A stretch of 64,000 nucleotides of DNA, from positions 186,001 through 250,000 of the forward strand of contig QYAI01000047.1 of assembly GCA_003988855.1 (NCBI GenBank). Direction: 5' to 3'. Each line of letters starts with the position of its first letter. Within the stretch, counting starts at the first letter, position 1. Made by a program: the position numbers and the translations under genes. Source of the stretch: Arachnopeziza araneosa. Taxonomy: Eukaryota; Ascomycota; Leotiomycetes; Helotiales; Arachnopezizaceae. Positions 21,820 to 33,370 of this stretch are shown here, in pieces. The notes below the pieces were generated by a model. The model was given only the letters and a program-made list of their open reading frames with translations. It did no database searches and was not told the DNA's origin.

Positions 21820-22150
21820 CTGACTTAGCTTAACACACTATTTATTAACCATGGCTGTTGTTGGCTGAGAATAAGTGCCAGACTCTGGTATCTGAGTAAC
21901 CGCCGTAAGCACCACTTCGGCACAAATATCTATTTCTCTCCAAGTTAATTCTTGCCTCTCCCTCCTCGTAAAGTACGAGCAGGATAGAGGAACTTTATTA
22001 TCTGGACTAGAATGTGCTGTATCTATCCTAAGCTTTATTGTCATGATTAGGAATTCGTAAATCACTGACATGTCTGATTGAGGTGACTAATACGCCTTCT
22101 GCCAAGTAATTCAAGATCAGACTACTTTGAAGTTTCAAGAGATATTCAAT
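21820..22150. other. Spacer holding the second AKR-leader copy
   Basis: 331 bp between the amidase relic and the STAND-domain gene. Its left part contains copy B of the reductase leader, whose ATG would open a 4-codon frame only. No other feature. Confidence 0.5.
21849..21875 (-). repeat. Duplicated AKR leader, copy B
   Basis: Near-identical (26 of 27) to the sequence around the reductase start codon at 19415-19441, same orientation, located just upstream of the truncated amidase 5' end. Confidence 0.7.
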
Positions 22151-24478
22151 TCAATCCCAGAAGTCTTCACTGATCCCATTGATGGCTGGTAGGTCTGAAA
22201 CAGGAAGATATTTGTCACATCTCTTGACTATCTCTAAGGTCATTTCCTCCTCTTCTGGAAAGTACTTTCGATACCCTTCATTGAGAGCCATATCCCTATT
22301 CTCCACATATACAGATTCAGCGGTCTGAAATCCATAGCTATATTTAAGTGACATTAACAGAAATTCGATTTCCAATATGGCAACTACGGGTCGTAAGGAG
22401 TCGAGAAATTTGACCACTGTTGAAGTAGCTTCCTCGTCAAACATTGCGTGGATAGCATCTTGCGACCACCCTACCGAAAGTAATGCTGACTCTAAGAGCT
22501 GCGTTTTGTGATTGGAAATACTGTACTGAGCAACAGAACTGTCTCTTTCAAAAGTCATACGTAAATCTTTAGGATCTAACCCTAACTCGAGGCAGACAAT
22601 AAGCCGCGCCTTGATAGCTGAGTCCCAAGCTCCGGTTTCACAGCCTGGGAGTCTCCGGAGCCAGTAAAGAATTTTTGCACATTCAAAATTTATGTGATTA
22701 TTTCCCAACACAGAGATAAGGTAATGTAATCTTATGCGTGTGTATATCGCGGTAGGATCTCGTAAAAGGTTATAAGCATTTTCATAGCTAGGTATAGATG
22801 TATACGCGTGCAACTCCAAGATTTTTTCGCGTTCAGTAGGTGGCTCCGGCAAACACCATGATTCTTGACTGACGATACAAGAGGCAATCTCTGGAATCAC
22901 ACCCATTGAACCAAGGAAGGCATCATACTCATAATCCAGACTGAAATCAAAGGGATTCGACGTTGATCGAGTTATAAGGCAACACAGCATATCCCTAATA
23001 TGAGAGGTAATGCTGAGAGGACTAGAATATGCTTTCACCAGAATATGAGAGATATGAGAAGGCAAAGACGACATCTGTTCCCCTGGGTCAAGTCCGTGGT
23101 CAACCAAGAAAGCAAATAGCTCGAATTTTCTCCTTAAAAGCTTAGATCTATTACATACTCCACCACGCTGTGTGTAGTCGCATAATACACGAAACGTTTC
23201 CACCCAAGATTTCAATGCTAGGTCAAGAAGGCTAAAGTAGCCTTGGTATCGGGGCACAATAAGAACATCAAAAACAGAAGCTTGACGGAGGGCGATGATC
23301 TTGCGGGCGGAATCCAGGTCTCCTGTTTGACAAGCTTTTACAATAGGCGCGTCCTCCGGGATGGAATTATAAGCCCGAAGTCTCATATCGTAGTTTGGGA
23401 TATATGTTCCTCTACTTTGTCGGTCGATAAATGCAAGTAAGCCTCGGAGGGTAATCCAGGAATGAGGACGAATGTCAATGATAATACTGGAAGATGTATC
23501 TTCAATATTGTATAAAGAATCCATAGCTTCTTGAGCCGATGTGGTCTTATGAGTAAGTCTGATAGTGGCAAACCAAACACGATATGTTAGACTATTGCGG
23601 ATTTGCCTTCTCGATTTTCGTGACGGACTAACAGCAGTATAGTCATTCTGGGATTTAGATTGGTGGCTGCCAATGCTTGTGGTTTCTCCACAAGAAGATT
23701 TGGAAGGCTTAATCATCCCAGCTTGTGACTTAAGCTCGGCGATGAACTGATCTCGTACGCTGTTAACGGTGTTTTGAAGCATGACTTCAAGGCTCTCATT
23801 GAGACGACTTAAATTTTGAGAGACATTAGATTCCATCATCTCGACCGCTTTTCTGGTATCCAAATTACTCTCGTGGAGCTGTCTGACAATGTCGTGTGTA
23901 TCCATAGCGCTTTGTGATATCGCAGCGGTGTGAGAGTTGAGAGATTTGATACTTAGGGTCGTCTGGTTCACTTCCAAGCTTTGAGAAAGTCCCAGTACTC
24001 TAAAATAAATGAGATAATGACAGGCATGGATGGATAGAGCCTCTTACAAAAGGGTGTTTGACTGAGCAAGCGCAATATCCGCCTTGGCGCCTCTCAAGTT
24101 CTCGACATACTTAATGAACTGGGCTTTCTTGCTCGCGACTCTGAAATCCTTCCACCAGTCACGTTTTCCATCGCGTTCATACCTTTCGACTATATTTCTC
24201 AAATCGTTGATGGCGAGGCTGGCAGAATTGAGCGCGAGCCCAATCTGTTCAACAACCGTCTCAAGATTCGCCGAGTGCCCAAATCGTTGAAGAAGTCCTT
24301 GAAATCCAAAGACTGCAGCTCGAAAGGCCGTGATCTCCATTTTCAGACGGTGAAGAGTATCATGAGCCTCGTGGACATCGTCTAGAAAGTTGCTGATGTA
24401 TTGGCAGCCTTGCAAAACTTGGCCTGCAAGACCGATGAATGCGACGGCTGATGCTCCGAGACTGAGTGGATCGGTCAT
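22151..24478 (-). CDS. Protein with STAND-type fungal N-terminal helical domain, 759 aa
   Basis: Exons 24478-24048 and 23999-22151, 48-nt intron, 759 residues. The N-terminus (MTDPLSLGASAVAFIGLAGQ, then helices to about residue 140) matches in style the fungal N-terminal domain found on STAND/NLR proteins (PigL_N family), usually a signalling or membrane-acting domain. A basic linker precedes NSLTYRVWFATIRL and a long helical region with no ankyrin, TPR, NACHT or NB-ARC motifs that I can see. Such proteins in fungi lie near incompatibility genes and resemble truncated or stand-alone partners of NLRs. Function is inferred only at the level of allorecognition/immune-like families. Confidence 0.75.
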
Positions 24479-25165
24479 GACTGGATGTTAAAATTATAAT
24501 TGCAAGTATAGATGTTCTGATGGATGATGTTCAAGAGGGAAGAATTGTTTTCTGTGACGAGGCTATCTACTGCTGCGACTTGTAGGATGCCTTACGGAAA
24601 GCCAAGTAACTGAAACTCAAACAACCACGACAATGGAACCAAAATCGATTATCTGCTCACCACCATTTTCAACGTGACGATAGTTATCCGGCTCAATTAT
24701 CGAGGTTTCAGGGTTTAGAGCCTAGTCTCATTTTCCTAATTTTGTCTATGTTGGGAGACAAGATGAATTCAGGAAAAAGCTGATTCATTGCTAACTATGG
24801 TGCCGGTTCCTTAAAGGCCACCGGTCTTGCTGGCTAACTAGCTCTCAGCCTTGCCCTAACCCAAGCCCTATCTCGTGACAGTCTATAGTGGTTCCTTAGA
24901 ACTCTCTGAGATCTATTCGCTTATATACACGTGAGAAAAGGGAGGCATATTGATAGGTGGGCAAAGTGGTGTTGTTTCTTCAAGAGGGATTCCATCGGTG
25001 ATTCTCTAATATACACACTCATCGGCTGCTCCTTCCTTCGCACTTGGTCCACGATATTTTAGCTATTCTTGCAGCGCGACTGAACGCAGGTTTTATATGG
25101 GAGAAGAAGATCCCTGAGATGAAGAGCAATATTTATATACGGCGTGGGTGTTATGGACGCTACAT
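24479..25165. other. Intergenic, no gene seen
   Basis: Promoter side of the STAND-domain gene and 3' flank of the CorA-like gene. Nothing protein-like was found. Confidence 0.45.
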
Positions 25166-26246
25166 TCACACCATGGCGGCGACTGTCTTCTGATCTTTCG
25201 AGACGTAGCATGTGATCCAGAGAAAATACGCGCCCAGTACCACGGCAGTCAGAGGGAGAAACATGATGAGGTACCAGGCCCAAGGACTTATGTTGGTCGT
25301 ATTCTTCAAGCTCTCGAACTCGGGAATGGCCAGGATCGTCTGTGTCAGACATCTAATCAGTAGGGACTGGGGAAGATTCTTGGGAGGGAGAGCGCGTACG
25401 GCAATGAATGTCCCCGGCAGGAAGACCATGGTCAAGAGGGCGATGGCTTTCATCTGCTTGCTGTCCTTCAGAGCACTCAGTGCGTCGAGGCGGGAGAGGT
25501 GGGCTGTTTCCTATTGCAGCACAGTCAGTTTGCGGATAGGGGGAACGTGAAGAGAGGAGAATATTGCATTACCATCTGGAAAGCCAACGATGCTCCCTGC
25601 AGGGCCAGTTCACACCTGTTGATTCTGCCATCATATTCATCGAGCAGACTCTGCAGATATTGCTTGGGATCGGTATCGGGCTGTTGTCCAGCCGAGAGCT
25701 TGAAGTCATTTATGTAGTTCATTAATCCTTTGATCTGAGACCTCCACGCGACCAGCCGATTCTTGAGCGTGCACACATCAATGTACAAACCGATGAGGTT
25801 CTTGGGATCTTGCATGTTGCCGCCCGCGGGAATATCATGTGGTTCTTGTCCTACCGGAAGCCGCCCGTAATTCTCCAAGATGGCTCGGAACCTGGTGATC
25901 TTGGTGCTGACTTCTTTGAACCGACGACCCCGCTCAATGCGGAGGAAGGCTTTGATGAGGGTGAAGGGAGAAAATATGTTTCCTTTGCAATCTTCCAACA
26001 TCGCCTTGAGATCTTGAATATCATCATCGTCGTAGCCAAGGATCATCGCGTGTGTTGTTGTTTCATCAAGACTTCTTGCTACGACAGGATTGGGAACATG
26101 AGTAATTGTCATTGCCGTTTGATGAGAGAGTGTATGTTCCACTCGAAGGGTATATACTATGAAAGATATCAGCGTATGAACTTTACATCGATCTAATCGC
26201 CAGGTTACCTCGACATTTTCTATTATTGCCGATGGTGCAGAGTATT
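25166..26246 (-). CDS. CorA-like fungal membrane protein, 5' exons unresolved
   Basis: Three downstream exons are clear: about 26246-25573, 25510-25400 and 25339-25166 (introns of 62 and 60 nt). The frame runs from SAPSAIIENVEVTWRLDRC through a helical region to ETAHLSRLDALSALKDSKQ. Two membrane segments follow (MKAIALLTMVFLPGTFIA-TILAIP and WAWYLIMFLPLTAVVLGAYF). This layout of a long cytosolic helical region, the ALLTMVFLPGTF helix and a final helix is that of fungal CorA-like divalent-cation-channel relatives; the transport GMN motif is not seen, so transport is doubtful. The 60-nt intron is a multiple of three and could be retained. The true 5' end lies further upstream; a frame at 26761-26546 beginning MHSIIYHDDVTC is a candidate first exon but I could not join it. 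Confidence 0.6.
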
Positions 26247-27681
26247 CTCGATATTACTGGAGCCCCTTGAGTGAGGAGCACAACAAGGGCCCGATGGAGA
26301 CTGAGTCTAGCAAGAATTCCCTTCATTGATTCTCGGCAAATGGAGAGATACCTAATTGCTGCCGGAGAAGAATCGACATTCCCACCTGGCGGCGGCAGCG
26401 GACGGCGAGACACGCTGCTCGTGTTAGTAAAGTATGATTCAGGGCTGCTACGACTTCAGAGGCAGATCTTCAATAGTGATATGAAATGCGTACACTAATG
26501 CAAAGCGACTCTCTCCTGTTGGTACAGGGCCAACCTCATACCTCGTCAGTTTTCTTTGAGTATGAATCTAGGAAGATAATAAGTTCTCACAAGTACTCTA
26601 TCGAACCAGGGTGCCCATTCTGCAAGTGGCCTTATCTCGTCTGACTTGAGCCAATCATTTCCGTGCTGCATAAATGAGAGAAGGTTAATTACACCCTTTG
26701 AGACTACGAGTATTTCGACAGGCTTACAAGTAACGTCGTCGTGGTATATAATGCTATGCATTTGGGTTGCCCTATTACGTCATCGTTCTTATAATCGAAG
26801 GTATTTAGATCCTCGTCGGTGAATTTTCTCGATTTCCACAGCGACTCCATGGGAAGAGTGCCTCTGACTTCTCGAATTATGACTCTTGTGATGAATGCTT
26901 AGAAGATATATTTCATACGATTTATCCTGTGATAGCAATGTATAATCTATCGGCTTGTCGGATGATGGTCACGGAATAAGTAGATCAAAATTGCTGCTGG
27001 AGAAGAAGAAAGAAATTGCGCTGCCCTCTCAGGATTGGAATGATTAGTGATTTTGAGGCTGCAAAGCTATCTTTGGATGCCACTGCGGACTAGTTTTTCT
27101 GCAGATTCCATCTCTTTCTTTTGCATTTGGGCTGAGATTTCTGCAATGCAGAGGTCTCATGCAGCGGCCACGCCTCACTTTAAGCGCTCAAAACAAAAAG
27201 AAAAATAGATACGAGGGTCAATACTATTCATGAATCAACGATGCAAGAAAACAATGAAAGGTCGCGTGATTGTAATCCCTCTTTCGCCAGATTTCAAGCG
27301 GTTTCTTTTCAAACCGATTATGGATCTCTTGGGGAGTTGCAAATGGATTGTTCATCTTCTTCCTTGGCATCGTGACAAGGCTGTAGCTGAAGCGGAGACG
27401 ACTGTCGCGCAGCGCCAAGATGATCAATCCTCCCGAAGCAACTTAGCTCGGCCGAGGCGTCGCTGATGGAGTCACATGGATTCGACCGTAGCTGTTGATG
27501 AGGCTAGGAAAACAATGCGCCCGTCATGCGTTCACTTCTTTTATCGCCTGTCCTTCATCACTCAGATTCATACCGCCGCGCCTAACCTTGTTTGTGTATG
27601 GCAGAATATTGGTGTTCAAATACTCGAGTCATCAAATTTTGTTTATATATATACCATTCATCAACACTAGGTTCGTAAAAT
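26247..27681. other. Probable 5' exons of the CorA-like gene plus intergenic DNA
   Basis: Minus-strand frames at 26183-26413 and 26546-26761 look protein-like and probably belong to the CorA-like gene, with a good branch site (ACTAAC) near 26423. I could not find one splice path that keeps the frame. From 26800 to 27681 no feature is apparent. Confidence 0.4.
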
Positions 27682-28131
27682 ATGAGTTGTCTTTCTTGCT
27701 GGAAGGGAATGTTTGGAACCGCTCAGAATCATGCCGCCCCGAACCAACCAAACCAGCCGAACCCGCCAAGGACAAATGCGCAGAATGCCAGAGCAAGACG
27801 TGCTTTTCCTTTTGAGGATTCGTATCTCGACGTCTGGAAGGCAAAAACATTCCTTGATAGTAAACTAGGGGAAAATCAGTATGAACTTGAGGTAGGTTTT
27901 GATTTTGCATTTGACGTGACAATAATGGCCACAAATCTTTTGAATCTTGCTCCCTGACGACTGCTGATCATATTCAGATTAACGCAGATGGGTTCGTCCT
28001 ACTTGCAGACAGGGATTTATCTCCGGTGAGATGCTTAATTTGAAAAGTATGCCATATTTATTACTAGATGGCTAACACATTTCCAGGCCGAATTGGCGGC
28101 ACTTGAACGTCTAGCTGGAAACAGACACTGA
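27682..28131 (+). CDS. Unrecognised 100-residue protein in three exons
   Basis: Exons 27682-27891, 27978-28025 and 28087-28131, joined by canonical introns of 86 and 61 nt; phases agree and the product is 100 residues. N-terminus MSCLSCW is cysteine-rich and could be acylated. An Asn/Pro-rich linker (NQPNQPNPPR) follows, then a compact segment, DSYLDVWKAKTFLDSKLGE-NQYELEINADGFVLLADRDLS, and an Ala/Leu-rich end. No signal peptide. I do not recognise the family. It lies tail-to-tail with the kinase gene (only 136 bp between stops). Confidence 0.6.
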
Positions 28132-28267
28132 CGTATATTTGACGACGTACTGCAAGATGATGGCAGTCGAGCTTGGATAGACTCTCTATGAGAATTCTCT
28201 GCTGTGCATCGCAGGAGTTGTGGATGTATTCATCTGCTTGGTTAAGGCCAGCATTCTATTCTCAGAA

Positions 28268-30875
28268 TCAGTATCCATTTCCTTCCTCAGAGTCGAGAGT
28301 AGATTTGTATCGCTTTTCGGCTTCATCAACAAGTTTATAGAGTGCTTTTGGGACCTTGATACAATGTCTTTGGCGGTCTAGATTCAAGTCACTCGGAGGT
28401 TGACAGGGTGTGTAATAGCCAATATCTTGGTCAACAAATCCCCGTAATTGTTCCACTAAGTCTGATGTCTCGATTCTCTTCCTTGGTGGTGTATCATGTT
28501 TACTGCTATCCATCATATCCGGCTGTTGGCCGCTGGTTCCCTTATATTCTATGATGAGTATGTGGTTGATTATGAGCTCGCAAAAGTTACGTACGAACTT
28601 GGAGCTGTTTGGGGATTGACAGAGATCGGTGATGTACTATATGTCCCGATTTGTGAGCTCGATTTAACAAGATACAATATTTCTAACGAAAGGATTGGGG
28701 ATTTACTGACGTCGACCACGGTTTGGCTTACGGATATAGTTGTAGAATTGTCTTCTTCAGTGAGTTGCCAGAAACACGTATGTTTGGAAGTAATAAATCC
28801 GCGCGATTGCCTGCAGGCTCTAAATTGCTTCAAACCATCCGAACCTCTGACAAGCCAGGTCAAAAACTCAAGAGATAGACAACCCAAGGTCCAAACATCC
28901 AGGGAATACGAGATGTCGAGGAACATATGCGACTCTGGTGGTCGATAATCGCCAACATGATGCCCAATTCTAATTCTCTCGGCCGTCTCCGTGTGATGAA
29001 AACTGCTCAGACCAAAGTCCGTGATCTGCAAAACACCCAATTCATGATTCTGCCCAATCCAGTTATTGTACTGGAGAACATTGTCTGGTTTAAGGTCTCC
29101 ATGGAATCCGTGTGTTCTGTCGTTCAGATCATCCACCGCCCGATAAGGCTTGAAACTATGTATCCTCATCAGAGCATCAGCAAGGCCAAGAGATTGAGAG
29201 GCAACCCATTTCGCTACCCATGGAATATTTTGTCCTTCGGGTTGAGGGCCAGCCCAGAACTCTGAAAGCGTCGCGTCTGCACACTCAAAAATCAGAAAAT
29301 AGTCTCGTGCTCCCAAGCTGGCTGCATTTTTGGGGACATCATAAGTTGCAAGCAGCTTAGCAAGATGGGGTGTATCAAGAGATTCAGTTAGACGATTAAG
29401 CATATAGTACTCCGCGAGAAATTCTTCTTTGTTATTCGACCTGTATAGTTTCTTTACTGCTATCGCCCTGTTCGAACCTTCTTTCTGCTTGAACATCAGC
29501 ATTTTGAACATCTACCATGGATGGAAAGGGACACGCACGGTATAACGTCTGAGAGACTGCTGATGAGAATGCAATTTATAGCATGTTACTTCACCATAAC
29601 CGCCTGATTTATGGATAGACTTATGGTGTTTCATGAATGGTAGGATCTCGCCTGGACGACACTCAAAGTGAACAATTTTCCTTCCCTGCGAGAAGAAGAT
29701 AGGCCAGACTTCCCATTGTACCCGACAAAAGTCTCTGACATCTTGATTTTTCCATTTGGGGTTTCCAATAAATATCCCTGGTAAATGGTTCTCGTCATCA
29801 GTGCTGGCCTGTATAGGAAGTTGGGAATCATCAAACGGAGTTGGGGCCTCAAGAAACTCAAAAATCATCTTGTGCTTTCTGATAATGATCAGAATCGCAA
29901 ATATTCGTCGAAATGAGGTGGAGCTGAAATCTTCCGGGGCTACCTTTTCAGCATAATCACCGATTTGGGTGTCGAGAAGGCTAGGGTCGCACTCTTTGAG
30001 TAGTCGCTTGACTGTACTGAGTGTCATAATGCCATATAAAAGCGTACACGGAATGAACCAGCTCTTCGAATCCGTTGCACTCGGGATTTTAGTGTCGTTC
30101 AATGCATCCCGAACATCTTCCACGACCGAATTGCTGGATACATATTTTGGCTCAGTTATAAATTTGGAATGCATCTCCAAAAATGCGGCTTCGAAGTCAT
30201 GGCCTCCATCATCACAGGTTGTCAGGCCTCCATCTGTAGGAGTCTGAGCTCCGAAAGCGGTGGGAACATCCAAGCCTGAGCTCGGAGGGATAAAAATTGG
30301 GGTGTCTCTTCCCTGAGAACTGGCAGCATTGGTGTCGCTTTTGGGAGGGAGATTGATTGACAAGCTGTCCGTATCATTGTTGTCAACTTCTGAGACTTGA
30401 AGGTCGAACTGGCCACCGGCATGGCTCATCCCAAGTGAGTCGGATCTTTGACCCGCCAAGGACCCCACCGCCGCCGCCTCTTCTCCAGACCTGAACTTTC
30501 CATGGCTATTCGGTACCACGGCCAACTTCCCTTGGTCTCTCCTGTCGGATATTTTTGGGGGCGTAGAAATCTTTTGCAGAGAGGAATTTGCTGGATCCGT
30601 ACTCTGCTCGGAGAGATCAGATTTGTGAACTCTTAAAGTTGGCGCCTGGTCATTATATAGTGATGATGGACCTGAATCATTCACGAATCTGGTGAGTTCC
30701 TCTTGCTTCTGTTCCTGCGCAGGTCATTAGCAAGAATGCACGAGACGCCGTAGAACCTGCGACCAACTCTTGCGGGTGCGCAGGATAAATTCAGCATCGG
30801 ACGAACCTTGGATTCTTTCTTCTTGCGAGACGTGCTCTTTTCCAATCCAAACTTGCTCCTGAATTTAGCAATCAT
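28268..30875 (-). CDS. Serine/threonine protein kinase with long N-terminal region, 787 aa
   Basis: Four exons: 30875-30807, 30714-29590, 29511-28711, 28636-28268, totalling 787 residues. The 78-nt intron 29512-29589 removes an in-frame TAG and restores the glycine loop as GGYGE-MFKM; it has a pyrimidine tract and is a multiple of three. The N-terminal ~370 residues contain a disordered part and a helical domain (TLLYGIMTLSTVKRLLKE). Kinase motifs are present: Lys418 (AIAVKK), catalytic loop HGDLKPDNV with Asp537 (HGD instead of HRD), ITDFGLS with Asp563, RPPE, and DVWTLGCL. The missing HRD arginine suggests activation-loop-phosphorylation independence. The C-terminus ends in a helical tail. 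This type of fungal kinase is expanded in filamentous ascomycetes; its substrate is unknown. Confidence 0.8.
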
Positions 30876-31358
30876 AATTATACAGTCCAGCGAGGCTTCG
30901 ATATGATCCGACTCTCAAAAACGGTTCAAGTGCTGCCTTGTAGACACCCACTTGAGGAAGTATGGGCTGGGTTGATATGCCCCAGGTTCATGGGTATTTC
31001 GCCTACAGCGCGCAGAGCCGCCTCAGTCTCTTGGACCGGTGGTGTGCATGACGGCTCAGCTGTTCACTCAGCCTGCGTGCGCGTGGACCGGCCATGGCCC
31101 CCGCCGCCGCCACCACCATGCATCTCGACGGTTCAGATCACTCTCTCAGCGGGTAACATGTCTTGCAATTGCGCCAGACACTCGCATCCCATGTTGTGGC
31201 CTAACACTATCACCGCTACACAGACTCAAAAACAAATTACCAACCGAAATACTGCACAAGAACAGATGGAAGAGTAAAATCAATCCGCCACAAATCAACG
31301 CCACCCCGTACCTTTTCCCAACCACCCTTAAAATCTACAGTTATCGATATCCGAACCC
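30876..31358. other. Intergenic upstream of kinase gene
   Basis: Contains a CCGCCGCCACCACC-like stretch (31103-31120) that gives Pro/His-rich shadow frames. Kinase promoter expected here. Confidence 0.4.
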
Positions 31359-31532
31359 ATGATTTCCCGTGGTGCCCACACCGTGTATGCTTCGTTCTTC
31401 TGCTGTTCACAGGACCTCCAGAGTCAGTCGACTTTCACGGATTTTGAATACGACGACAATCCGCCTAAACCGTCTGCTTACCTCGATCCTAAAATTCTCA
31501 GCGCCAAACGTATTCCGGAGATGTATGAATAA
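31359..31532 (+). CDS. Possible short ORF, 57 aa, uncertain
   Basis: ATG at 31359 opens a 57-codon frame with an unusually protein-like stretch (FTDFEYDDNPPKPSAYLDPK, then ILSAKRIPEMYE). The same frame is protein-like again after the stop (SRVARAIGMDRVARARRAGC, then PPPYAMQWLRYAGTIK to a stop near 31720). I could not find an intron that joins both in phase. It may be a small gene, an exon of a broken gene, or chance. No family recognised. Confidence 0.25.
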   Translation: MISRGAHTVYASFFCCSQDLQSQSTFTDFEYDDNPPKPSAYLDPKILSAKRIPEMYE

Positions 31533-33370
31533 TGCCCACTCATTCATCCCTTCGGTTGGAATGACTTGGCAGACTCGAGGTCGAGAGTTGCGAGAGCCAT
31601 TGGAATGGACCGAGTCGCTCGAGCCCGACGTGCTGGTTGTGCTGCATCTTTTATGGCGCCGGAAAGTACTCCACCTCCTTATGCGATGCAGTGGTTGCGG
31701 TATGCTGGAACAATCAAGTAAAGGCATGGAAGGCTTTGGGTCGTCGCCAACTTTACACGCGGTGCGGTGTGTGGAAAATATAAGCCAGATCGGCGGGCCA
31801 GCGAGGTTATGAATGAGTCAAGCCGCCAGAGCAGGGAAATGCATTTGTCGGGAAAAGAAAGTAAGGGCTGGCACACCAGATCAGCGATGCCAGAGCATTG
31901 AGTTGCGACTGGCTATGTATGATGGTGGTGGCTTATAGCCTTCTCTTCCGTATTAGTACACCGAGCTTACCGCATAGCACCGGTGCCACCTTTTTCTTCA
32001 GCCAGAATTCCACAGGTTCGCGAGCCTCGTCAATGAAACCCTGACACCGTCATAGCTCAGTCTCTAGGTGTATTGTATTAGCCTGACTAGAGTCCGAATA
32101 CCATCGAGATAATTGACTTGCAGATGACGTTAAAATGACGATCCCACTCTTGATAAGATCTGGCATACGATGATTAGCAGGGAAGCGCTTACGCATTAGA
32201 CAATCCAACATTAGACAATCCAACTATCCCTTTCTCAACTCCAGCATGAGTCAATTGACGGATAGCACTGCTTGTAGCTTTAGTCGGACTAGGGACTGAT
32301 ATTTCACTCTCTAGCAGAGTACTTGAGGAAATCAAAATCCCAGCCTCAATTGTGCAACGGTATAAGTCATGACGACCATCCATAGGTACATCTCAGCAAC
32401 TCGTTATAGCCTCTCAAAAGCACAACCAGCCTGACACGCATCTCATTCCGCCATATGATATCGCTCGTCTGTTCTTTTCGCGCAGATCCGAACACTCAAG
32501 CAGGAGTTTCGCACGATACCATTGATGAGCTTGGATCGGCTTCCGCAAGAGCTCACTAGTTCTTTCAGGGTGCGAATCATACTCTGCTCCCTATCTATTT
32601 ACAGCAAGATCATCTCAATCGAGCTGTCTACAAAGGCTATGCTCGCTCGTCTAGAAATCAGAGCACTCTGCTTCGACACCGGTGCATCCCGCTGCAGTGT
32701 TGAGACGAGAGGATACGCGCGAGTAGTCGTTGTATGGATGACGCATGATTGGGATGACCGATCTGGAGAAAATCTTCCATCCAGCAATTCAAGCCATCAA
32801 CGACTTAGTCGTCCCAGATACCATAATCCCTACCCGAAACGCTGGTTCCTTCGCAAGTCCCGGCTTCCCATACGCAGCCAGCTCAGACCGACAATACCGA
32901 TACAACCTCACAGGCCGCATCGCATCCAAGACTTGACCGTCTTCAAGATCGTTGCCTAGATCATTGCTGACAGACAACCTCGTCATTTGATTTCCAGAGC
33001 AGCTCCTCAACACCCCTAACATTGTACGTAGTTTCCTGCATTATATCAGAATCAAGAGCGACCTTTAAATTTGGGTTTCAGCCCGGCTTAGCGTTACTTG
33101 TACGATTGACTCTACAAACTCATCTAAGAATGCGAACAGCGGTGACTTGACAAGTAATCGGGTGTTGTAGAATGCTATCAATCGTTACTCGAGGCATACA
33201 ATCTATTAGCTAGGCCATATTCATAAGAATACTGTTCATCTCAACCACAAATTATCCGCCTTCCTGTTCCATTGAAATAACACAAACCTCCGCTCATTGT
33301 CATTTCAGTCGTTATTGACGCCGAAAGATCCAAGTCCCGGAATTAAAGCTCTTTAGTTTTGGTTTACCCT
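31533..33370. other. Long stretch without a supported gene
   Basis: 1.8 kb. A 15-nt unit (TTAGACAATCCAACA-type) is repeated twice in tandem near 32197-32225. A plus-strand frame at 32745-32936 (LEKIFHPAIQAINDLVVP, then TIIPTRNAGSFASPGFPY) looks like decayed coding sequence of unknown family. Nothing else convincing. Confidence 0.4.

Noticed and set aside
30903..31362. Two overlapping frames of 107-124 codons with Pro/His-rich stretches
   Set aside because: Driven by a CCG/CCA-rich run; no domain, start context or splice support.
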